DNA of 64,000 nt from the NCBI GenBank assembly GCA_049509915.1, contig JBEKZL010000014.1:1-64000 (forward strand), read 5' to 3'. Shown here piece after piece: positions 57,861 through 64,000 of the stretch. The DNA is from JBEKYD01 sp049509915. Lineage in GTDB: Bacteria; Acidobacteriota; Terriglobia; Bryobacterales; Bryobacteraceae. Positions within the stretch are counted from its first letter, which is position 1, and each line of letters begins with the position of its first letter. Made by a program: the position numbers and the translations under genes. The notes beneath the pieces were generated by a model. That model ran no database searches. It was not told the origin of the DNA and worked only from the letters and a program-made list of their open reading frames with translations.

Positions 57861-58241
57861 CTAGGCGGAGAAGACGAGGCCTTTCTGAAGATGTCGCGGG
57901 TGAGCAAAGACGCTGACGTAGGGCACCTTGAGGAACGAATTATCCCTCACCGCGGTAATCTCGATACTGTTGCATTTCTGCGATTTCACGGTTTTGATAA
58001 GCCGCGCCAACGCGGTGCGCAGCGTCTTCTGTTTATCGAATCCGAAGACGGTGGCCTTGATCTCTCCGGCCATGAAAAAGAAGGTCCATCCCGCTTCCGG
58101 AACTTCCTTCTCGAAGGTGGAACGCGCATTCCGGACCTCGGCCCACCCACTCGAATGAGACTCCCTCTGGAGCAACTGGGAATCCGGCAAATGCGCGCCT
58201 TCATCTACGAGAATGTCGCCGACTGCGATGGTGTCTGTCAT
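57861..58241 (-). CDS. Conserved-looking protein of unknown function next to groES
   Basis: A 126-residue soluble protein starting at the ATG at 58241, with AGGAGG before it. NARSTFEKEVPEAGWTFFFM then AGEIKATVFGFDKQKTLRTA and ALARLIKTVKSQKCNSIEIT suggest an alpha/beta fold. I do not recognise it. It sits in the same leftward series as groESL and may be co-transcribed. Confidence 0.6.
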   Translation of the reverse strand: MTDTIAVGDILVDEGAHLPDSQLLQRESHSSGWAEVRNARSTFEKEVPEAGWTFFFMAGEIKATVFGFDKQKTLRTALARLIKTVKSQKCNSIEITAVRDNSFLKVPYVSVFAHPRHLQKGLVFSA

Positions 58242-58260
58242 GGTGTGCCTCCTGGTGTGA

Positions 58261-58446
58261 CTAGGCGGCGTGGGACAGCCATTCGACGGGGTGCTCGCGG
58301 ACGCCGCCATTACGTTCGGCGATGTCCGCCCATTTGACGTCTTTTCTCAGGTGCAGAAACACGCCAGGAGTGCCCTGGTATGTGCCATGGGCTAACACAA
58401 CCTGGTCGCCTTCATGGAATTCGGGAACGGCGGAAATAGTATTCAT
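58261..58446 (-). CDS. Small KOW-like protein
   Basis: A 61-residue protein: FHEGDQVVLAHGTYQGTPGV, then FLHLRKDVKWADI. The G-x-V-x-x-x-x-G-x-x-x-G-x-x-G pattern resembles a KOW/SH3-like barrel that contacts RNA or protein. It lies 19 bases before the 126-residue gene. Confidence 0.6.
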   Translation of the reverse strand: MNTISAVPEFHEGDQVVLAHGTYQGTPGVFLHLRKDVKWADIAERNGGVREHPVEWLSHAA

Positions 58447-58460
58447 GATGAGCCCTCGCG

Positions 58461-59144
58461 TTATGGCCGAAACTTGGATTTGTTTACAAGTCTGGCCTTA
58501 TCCAGCCTTGCTTGCTCGATGTCGCTATCCTTCGCCAGGCGTTCCGCCTCCCTTTGAGGCGCTTCGTTCAGGTCGAGGCGGTCGGCTTCGGCGTTGGCGG
58601 ATTGAGCTTGGATTTCGACCGCCTTGAGGACACCGACCAGCTTGAAGCCACGGCCGTAGGGGGCCCGGACCAGGTCGAAGCGGTGCAACGAGTCCTGCCA
58701 CGTGGCGAGAACTTCCTCCTGGTCGCCATAGCTTCCCGGCACGGCTTTCGAAGGTGCGGCCGGCAGTGTGGCAGGTCCATAAGTTGCGGAGACGGCTTCA
58801 ACGAGGTCGTTGGTGGTGAGCCCTTCGGTCTCGTACCGATCGTAGTTCACCGCAATGCTAAACAATTGGCCGTCGTAGAAGCTGAAGACCACCTGCTGCG
58901 CGGACTCTGTCTGGGACGAGGCGCCGAGCGATTGGGGACGCCACTCGAGTTCCTGGATCAGGGCCGGCCGGCTATGGATTGCTTTCACGTCGGATGGATT
59001 CGTGCCCGCCTGTTTGGCCACGGTCGCGAGGTCCGTTCCGAACTGGAAGTCGCGGTATTTGGAAAGATCTCCGGCCGTTGCCGTGGCCGATAGCACTCCG
59101 AGCACCGCAAATGTGACCGCGGATGTCAGTACGAACTTAGTCAT
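58461..59144 (-). CDS. Secreted protein of unknown function
   Basis: A 227-residue protein with a signal peptide (FVLTSAVTFAVLGVLSATATA). DLSKYRDFQFGTDLATVAKQ, then YDGQLFSIAVNYDRYETEGL and VEAVSATYGPATLP look like a mixed alpha/beta periplasmic fold. The last 50 residues are a charged helix. I do not recognise it. Its ATG overlaps by eight bases the end of the membrane-protein gene upstream. Confidence 0.6.
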   Translation of the reverse strand: MTKFVLTSAVTFAVLGVLSATATAGDLSKYRDFQFGTDLATVAKQAGTNPSDVKAIHSRPALIQELEWRPQSLGASSQTESAQQVVFSFYDGQLFSIAVNYDRYETEGLTTNDLVEAVSATYGPATLPAAPSKAVPGSYGDQEEVLATWQDSLHRFDLVRAPYGRGFKLVGVLKAVEIQAQSANAEADRLDLNEAPQREAERLAKDSDIEQARLDKARLVNKSKFRP

Positions 59145-59580
59145 TGTCTTTCGTTCTCCTTTTGCGCCAGGTGAGCGAGGCGACAAACGGGAAGGCGCTT
59201 GCCAACACCAAACCGCGTTGCCAGTCGCTCGAGAAACCGAATACCGGCGCCACCGGATTGTAAAGTAGCGCAAGTGCCCCGAACACAGCCGCGGAAACGT
59301 AACGCCTCGAGCGTAAGGCTTGAAACATCATCACCGTCGACCCGGCAGCCGCCGTGAATCTGACCACCACATCGTATGGACCAAGTTGGGACCAGAGCGC
59401 AGCTGCCGCGACCAGCGCGGCGATCGATAGCCACTTCACGGCCTGCACGCCTGCGTCGTTGCTTCGACGCTCCCGCGCGCGGCCCTTCGCGACCCAGGTT
59501 TGCCACACCGTTTCGTTGAGCGTCGTGGCTGCAGGCGTCCACACTTCTTGTTGACGCGGCAATGCTACTGAAGCAGACAT
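59137..59580 (-). CDS. Small multi-helix membrane protein
   Basis: A 147-residue protein, taken from the ATG at 59580. A soluble N-terminus of ~55 residues precedes three or four helices (WLSIAALVAAAALWSQLG, VVRFTAAAGSTVMMFQAL, YVSAAVFGALALLYNPVAPV, GLVLASAFPFVASL). It resembles DUF6804-type proteins. First gene of the leftward set ending in groEL, and divergent from an XRE-type regulator gene. Confidence 0.6.
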   Translation of the reverse strand: MSASVALPRQQEVWTPAATTLNETVWQTWVAKGRARERRSNDAGVQAVKWLSIAALVAAAALWSQLGPYDVVVRFTAAAGSTVMMFQALRSRRYVSAAVFGALALLYNPVAPVFGFSSDWQRGLVLASAFPFVASLTWRKRRTKDND

Positions 59581-59733
59581 TTCTAACCCTCTTTCTCCGG
59601 CGATCGGTTGCTTGCAGTCCCCACGCGGGTGGCGCAACAATGATCGGATTGTACGGATGAGCTAAGGGAAACGGGGATCAGATCGCCTGACTTAGTTCAG
59701 ATGATCCGCGAGTGGGCGGGAATCGCTCAGACG

Positions 59734-59815
59734 TTAACCATTATGGGTTAAGCGTTCTTGCTTGTCAAGCGTATTTGTGGCAATATGGTGGTGCGCATTA
59801 ACCAATTTAAGTTAA
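59734..59815. promoter_or_regulatory. Two dyad operator candidates upstream of the XRE-type regulator
   Basis: TTAACC/GGTTAA (59734-59739 and 59746-59751) and TTAAC/GTTAA (59798-59802 and 59811-59815) are similar half-sites 64 bases apart in the 257-base divergent spacer. Between them a TTGTCA (about 59764) and TATGGT (about 59786), 16 bases apart, could be the regulator's promoter. GC-poor half-sites in GC-rich DNA are typical operators. Confidence 0.55.
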
Positions 59816-59837
59816 GAAAGGCACACAAGGCAGCTCC

Positions 59838-60716
59838 GTGGACGTCCCCCTCCTCATCAAGCAACGCCTGAAGGAACTTGGCCTTGAACAAAAAGACCTC
59901 GCGGCGGCCGCTCAGGTGACCGAATCGTACATCTCGCAACTGCTGGCGCGGAAAAAGGCGCCTCCGGCGCCCGCCCGCACGGATATCTATGAGAAGATCG
60001 GCGCAGCCTTGAGGCTTCCGAGCGGAGAACTGTCGAACATGGCGGAGGTACAGCGTACGGAGGAACTGCGGAAGAAGATATCGGAGCCGCCGCGGCCTCT
60101 GTTCAAAGAGTGCCGGGAGTTGGTCCTGCGCAAGTGCGAACCTGCCAGGCAAAGCGAACTGCGGAGGATTTTTGAAAAGGCGACGTTTGGGGAACTCGAG
60201 CGCCTGGTCACCCAGAAACTTCTGGATGCCGCCCAGGCAGTGGCTAAAGAAGAGTTGGGACATGAAGAGTGGCTGCGTCTGATTGCCCAACTGAGCGGCC
60301 GCAGCTATGAGCAAATGCGCGTTGCCACTCTCGAGTTCCTGGATACCGACGTCTTCAACATCTCCGTCGAGAGTTGCGCCTCGTTCCTGGATCCGATGAT
60401 CGACTCATGGGATATCGACCTCAAGACCTTCGGCATTGAAGTTGTTCTGAATCGCCTTCTCACGACAGGCAGCCCGAAGCGATTCGAGTTCACCGAACAG
60501 GAGTCAGAGCCCTTGGCCATCGAGCCAGGGCTCGAGCAATTCCTGAAGGACGCGTCTTTGAGCGGCGATGTCACCGAAGAGGAGATCGCGTTTCTGAAGG
60601 CGTTGAAGTTAAGAGGGAGGCAACCGTCCCCTATCTATTACTACCGGGAGCTACAAAACCTGAGGGATCCGCTTCATTTTCCACTTATCAAACAGCCGGA
60701 GATTCGGACCGATTGA
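59838..60716 (+). CDS. XRE-type helix-turn-helix regulator with a long C-terminal domain
   Basis: A 292-residue protein starting at GTG. Residues 5-60 are a HTH: RLKELGLEQKDLAAAAQVTE then SYISQLLARKKAPP. The C-terminal 220 residues (ELRRIFEKATFGELERLVTQ, GHEEWLRLIAQLSGRSYEQM, FDFNISVES-like segment, LEQFLKDASLSGD) are mostly helical and unknown to me. Two TTAAC dyads precede it. It probably controls itself and the divergent membrane-protein/groESL set. Confidence 0.72.
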   Translation: MDVPLLIKQRLKELGLEQKDLAAAAQVTESYISQLLARKKAPPAPARTDIYEKIGAALRLPSGELSNMAEVQRTEELRKKISEPPRPLFKECRELVLRKCEPARQSELRRIFEKATFGELERLVTQKLLDAAQAVAKEELGHEEWLRLIAQLSGRSYEQMRVATLEFLDTDVFNISVESCASFLDPMIDSWDIDLKTFGIEVVLNRLLTTGSPKRFEFTEQESEPLAIEPGLEQFLKDASLSGDVTEEEIAFLKALKLRGRQPSPIYYYRELQNLRDPLHFPLIKQPEIRTD

Positions 60717-60755
60717 AGCGATTCGGAGTTTTGCCTGCCAGCTACGGAGTGCTCT

Positions 60756-63044
60756 ATGAAAGAAACTTCTAAAGTCCGCAAGATCGCTTTCGTCGGCGAT
60801 CACTTGCCGCGCAAGTGCGGGATTGCCACCTTCACTTCCGACCTGCTAGCCGCGGTTGCGAGCGCGCATCCGCAAAGCCAATGTTTCTCCGTATCCGTCA
60901 ACGACATTAAGGGCGGCTACGATTACCCGGAGGCGGTTCGTTTTGAGATTGAGGAGCAGGACATCTCGTCCTATCTGCGCGCCGCGGACTTCCTGAACAT
61001 CAGCAACGTGGACATCGTCTGTCTGCAGCACGAATTCGGCATCTACGGCGGGCCCGCGGGCGGTCATATTCTGGCGTTCCTGCGGGAATTGCGGATGCCG
61101 GTTGTCACCACACTCCACACCGTTTTGCGCGAGCCCAGAGCGGACCAGCGGCGCGTCATGCAGGAACTGATCTCACTTTCCACGCGCCTGGTTGTCATGA
61201 CCGAGCGCGGGCGGCAGATGTTGCAGGAGGTCTATGGCGCACCGCCGGCGAAGATCGATCCGATCGCGCACGGGATTCCCGACGTGGGGTTCGTCGATCC
61301 GACTTATTTCAAGGACCAGTTTGGGGTGGAAGGAAAGGTAGTGCTGCTCACCTTTGGCTTGCTTTCCCCCAACAAGGGCATCGAGTATGTGCTCAAGGCT
61401 CTGCCGCAGATTCTGGCGGAGTTTCCCAACGTTGTTTACATTGTGCTGGGCGCCACGCACCCGAACGAATTGCGGGAGCACGGCGAAGCCTACCGGGTGA
61501 GCCTGGAAATGCTGGCCAAGAAGAACAAGATCGAAAAGAACGTGATTTTCTACAACGATTTTGTCGATATCGAGAATCTGAAGGAGTTCATCGGAGCCGC
61601 CGACCTTTACATCACGCCTTACCTGAACGAAGCGCAAATCACATCGGGCACACTGGCGTACGCGTTTGGCGCGGGCAAAGCAGTGGTTTCCACGCCGTAC
61701 TGGCATGCCGCCGAACTGCTGGCGGAAGATCGCGGGGTGCTGGTACCGTTCGGCGACGCCCGGGCGATGGCCCGCGAGGTAATCGGCTTGCTCGGGGACG
61801 ATACGCGCCGGCATGCGATGCGCAAGAACGCCTATCGAATGGGGCGGGAAATGGTCTGGAGCAACGTCGCGCAGCTCTACATGCGATCGTTCGAGTTGGC
61901 ACGGCTGCAGGGCGCCGCGCCTTCCCGGAAATCGCTTGTCACCAAAACGCTCGACCGCAGACCGCGCGAACTTCCCACTCTGAAGCTGGATCATCTCTTG
62001 CGCATGACCGATTCGACCGGAGTCTTCCAGCACGCCACGTTCAGCGTTCCCAATTTTTCCGAAGGTTATTGCACCGACGACAATGCGCGCGCATTCATAC
62101 TCGCGATGCTGCTGGGCGAATTAGGCGAGGAATCGGAACAGGTGCGAGCGGTAGCGACCACCACCGCGGCGTTTCTGCAACACTCGTTCAACAGCCAGAC
62201 CAAGCGCTTCCACAACCACCTCGGTTTCGACCGCCGTTGGCTCGACGAGCAGGGCTCCGAGGATTGCCAAGGCCGAGCCCTATGGGCCCTCGGCGTCGGA
62301 GTGGGACGTTCTTTGTTCCCGAGCTTTCAGGCGATGGCCGGACAACTCTTCGCCCTGGCTCTGCCGCCGTTGACGGAGTTCACCTCGCCGCGGGCTTGGG
62401 CATTCGGCTTGATCGGTATCCATGAATACCTGCGCAGGCTAAGGGGCGATAGCCTGGTGAACCAGACCCGCGAGACTCTGACCGCGAAACTGTTGGACCT
62501 GCTCGAGCGAAACGCCGCTCCGGACTGGTGCTGGTTTGAGCAGGAACTATCCTACGACAATGCGAAGCTGGCGCACGCCCTGATTCTGAGCGGACGCGCC
62601 ACCGGACAGCCGGCGGTATTCGAGCGCGGCCTCGATGCGTTACGCTGGCTGAACGAGGTGCAGATCTCCGAAAAGGGCCACTTTCGGCCCATCGGCAGCA
62701 ATGGGTTTTACCATCGTGGCGGCCAGCGCGCCAATTTCGACCAGCAACCCATCGAAGCTCACGCCATGGTTTCCGCCTGTCTGGAAGCTTATTGCGCCAC
62801 TGCGGACGTCTGGTGGTACGAACAGGCGCAACGCGCCTTCGATTGGTTTATCGGTTGGAACGACCTCGGGTTGGAACTCTATTCTCCCGAAAGCGGCGCC
62901 TGCGGCGACGGGCTGCACGTCGATCGGGCCAATCGGAACGAGGGCGCGGAGTCCACGCTGGCCTTCGTGCTGTCATTAGCAGAAATGCGCCTGGCGCAGG
63001 ACATGCTCACCAGTTTCAAAGAGCCGATCGCCGTCGGCGCCTAG
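60756..63044 (+). CDS. Glycosyltransferase family 4 fused to an alpha-toroid domain
   Basis: A 762-residue protein. Residues 1-400 are a GT-B glycosyltransferase: PRKCGIATFTSDLLAAV, HEFGIYGGPAGGHILAFLRE, LLTFGLLSPNKGIEYVLKAL, and YLNEAQITSGTLAYAFGAGK, the donor-binding E-x7-E-like region. Residues 430-750 look like an (alpha/alpha)6 barrel: SVPNFSEGYCTDDNARAFIL, QGRALWALGVGVG, WFEQELSYDNAKLAHALI, NFDQQPIEAHAMVSACLEAY. Such a toroid occurs in glycosidases and phosphorylases. A GH130-like gene follows by nine bases, so the pair probably makes or turns over a mannose- or trehalose-type glycan. Confidence 0.8.
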   Translation: MKETSKVRKIAFVGDHLPRKCGIATFTSDLLAAVASAHPQSQCFSVSVNDIKGGYDYPEAVRFEIEEQDISSYLRAADFLNISNVDIVCLQHEFGIYGGPAGGHILAFLRELRMPVVTTLHTVLREPRADQRRVMQELISLSTRLVVMTERGRQMLQEVYGAPPAKIDPIAHGIPDVGFVDPTYFKDQFGVEGKVVLLTFGLLSPNKGIEYVLKALPQILAEFPNVVYIVLGATHPNELREHGEAYRVSLEMLAKKNKIEKNVIFYNDFVDIENLKEFIGAADLYITPYLNEAQITSGTLAYAFGAGKAVVSTPYWHAAELLAEDRGVLVPFGDARAMAREVIGLLGDDTRRHAMRKNAYRMGREMVWSNVAQLYMRSFELARLQGAAPSRKSLVTKTLDRRPRELPTLKLDHLLRMTDSTGVFQHATFSVPNFSEGYCTDDNARAFILAMLLGELGEESEQVRAVATTTAAFLQHSFNSQTKRFHNHLGFDRRWLDEQGSEDCQGRALWALGVGVGRSLFPSFQAMAGQLFALALPPLTEFTSPRAWAFGLIGIHEYLRRLRGDSLVNQTRETLTAKLLDLLERNAAPDWCWFEQELSYDNAKLAHALILSGRATGQPAVFERGLDALRWLNEVQISEKGHFRPIGSNGFYHRGGQRANFDQQPIEAHAMVSACLEAYCATADVWWYEQAQRAFDWFIGWNDLGLELYSPESGACGDGLHVDRANRNEGAESTLAFVLSLAEMRLAQDMLTSFKEPIAVGA

Positions 63045-63052
63045 GCATCTTC

Positions 63053-64000
63053 ATGAACACTAATTCCATTCACGTCACGCGTACGCCGACAATCCTCAGC
63101 CCCGACCAGTCGCGCGTGCTGCTGCGGCCATTCAGTCCGGGCGATTCCGAGCGAGTCGGAAGGATCGTCGAACGGATCATGTCGCTTCCGGAAGACGAGG
63201 TCGGTCTCCTCCTCAAAGAAATATTGGGCGAGTTCTCCGCACGCCATCATGACATCCGCAGCCTGTTCCTGGAACGCTACGAACAAGTCCGCGAGTTCGT
63301 GCCGGCGGGTGCGGACGTGTCCGAGGAACGGCGACTCCTGATTGGCTCCTATTTCCTGGCCGAGTACTCCCTGGAATCCGCCGCCCTGTTCAATCCCTCC
63401 ATCGTTCCGCATCCTGACCAGACGGATCTGGCGCCCGGCGCGCTGCGCTTTATTCTCAGCTTGCGGGCGACCGGAGAAGGGCACATTTCCTCCATCACTT
63501 TTCGAACCGGTATCATCCACGCCGATCAGCGGATCGAGGTATTCACTCCCAGCGGGTTCCTCACCGAACCGCGCCAGATCCCCAATCCCCGCTACGAGAA
63601 GGCCCTGTTCGGCCGGAAACTGTTCGAGCTGGGATTGCACGACGAATTCACGCGCCGGGTCATGAGCCGGCTGGGCGAATCGTTCGCTCAGGAAGAGCTG
63701 CGCGCCGCTCTCCAGGCCGAACAGTTCCGCCTGCCGGATGGAATGGCGCCCGAAGATCAGGAAGACTCTCAGGGGATTTGGATGCTGGCCCGCTCCAACT
63801 ACCAGGTTCAGTTCCAGCCCGACCAGCAGATCTCCGACCGCATTCTCTTCCCGGTCACACCTTCGCAACGCAACGGCATTGAAGACGCCCGTTTCGTGTG
63901 TTTTCGAAACGACGACGGCAGCCACATCTACTACGCCACCTTCACCGCCTACGATGGCAAGATCGTGGTGCCGGAACTGGTGGAGACCGACGACTTCCTC
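63053..64000 (+). CDS. GH130-like glycoside phosphorylase/hydrolase (partial, runs off the window)
   Basis: The first 316 codons are visible and the frame is open at the edge. RIMSLPEDEVGLLLKEILGE and RYEQVREFVP are N-terminal helices. YSLESAALFNPSIVPHPDQT, HISSITFRTGIIHADQRIEV and RNGIEDARFVCFRNDDGSHI belong to a five-bladed propeller, and the Glu-Asp pair (IEDARF) is the GH130 catalytic/substrate motif. Glycoside phosphorylases of this family act on beta-mannosides. Nine bases after the glycosyltransferase gene, so one operon. Confidence 0.78.
   Translation, partial: MNTNSIHVTRTPTILSPDQSRVLLRPFSPGDSERVGRIVERIMSLPEDEVGLLLKEILGEFSARHHDIRSLFLERYEQVREFVPAGADVSEERRLLIGSYFLAEYSLESAALFNPSIVPHPDQTDLAPGALRFILSLRATGEGHISSITFRTGIIHADQRIEVFTPSGFLTEPRQIPNPRYEKALFGRKLFELGLHDEFTRRVMSRLGESFAQEELRAALQAEQFRLPDGMAPEDQEDSQGIWMLARSNYQVQFQPDQQISDRILFPVTPSQRNGIEDARFVCFRNDDGSHIYYATFTAYDGKIVVPELVETDDFL

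Overview
The window looks like an Acidobacteriota chromosome (Bryobacterales / Candidatus Solibacter-like). The support is indirect but consistent: GC-rich coding DNA, an Oar-like TonB-dependent receptor with an N-terminal carboxypeptidase-regulatory domain, a von Willebrand A protein of the acidobacterial VWFA-related type, a small secreted family typical of that phylum (here broken), a large stressosome locus, and many dispersed intergenic hairpin repeats. No rRNA, tRNA or CRISPR array was seen.

Layout. 0.2-9.4 kb: a broken secreted-protein gene, sdhCAB (succinate dehydrogenase/fumarate reductase, b558 type), a convergent 1149-residue outer-membrane receptor, then wreckage of a receiver domain and an IS66-type transposase, and an RsbRD-type sensor protein. 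9.5-17.7 kb: a 1147-residue protein that resembles PPi-dependent PEP carboxykinase, a galactonate dehydratase-like enzyme, a secreted glycoside hydrolase-like protein, and a DUF433/DUF5615 toxin-antitoxin pair. 17.9-26.7 kb: a uroporphyrinogen decarboxylase-family gene coupled to a RhaT-like permease, two pseudogenes (deoC and a PEP-utilising enzyme), a perR-katG peroxide operon, an aldo/keto reductase and a second DUF433/DUF5615 pair. 26.7-31 kb: an unusual inverted repeat, an ~800-codon NERD-like/SEC-C gene with five lesions, and a HepT/MntA pair flanked by two copies of an aldolase 3' end. 31-35.5 kb: a four-gene tetronate/threonate operon (MFS transporter, ltnD, otnK, otnC) carrying a MITE-like element.

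35.6-42.9 kb: VWFA protein, PilZ-like protein, a YbjN-like/PspA/DUF4178 envelope-stress cluster, a coiled-coil secreted protein and a twice-frameshifted beta-propeller gene. 43.2-49.2 kb: a six-gene stressosome array (rsbR, rsbS, rsbT, an RsbX-like phosphatase fused to an RsbW-like ATPase, a hybrid kinase with an N-terminal RsbT-like ATPase, and a receiver-histidine kinase). 49.1-52.7 kb: gene remnants around an EACC1-caspase-WD40 module, probably a biological-conflict (defence) system, next to a broken integrase. 52.9-55.7 kb: a DUF2293 protein and pxpBC. 55.8-60.7 kb: a six-gene leftward set ending in groES-groEL, divergent from an XRE-type regulator whose upstream region carries two TTAAC..GTTAA dyads. 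60.7-64 kb: a glycosyltransferase-toroid fusion and the start of a GH130-like gene.

The main themes are carbon metabolism and scavenging (sdh, possible PPi-PEPCK, galactonate and tetronate pathways, glycan enzymes), stress signalling (stressosome, PspA, PerR-KatG, GroESL) and heavy gene decay: at least ten broken genes or remnants, many beside mobile-element traces. Three families of intergenic hairpins recur across the 64 kb.
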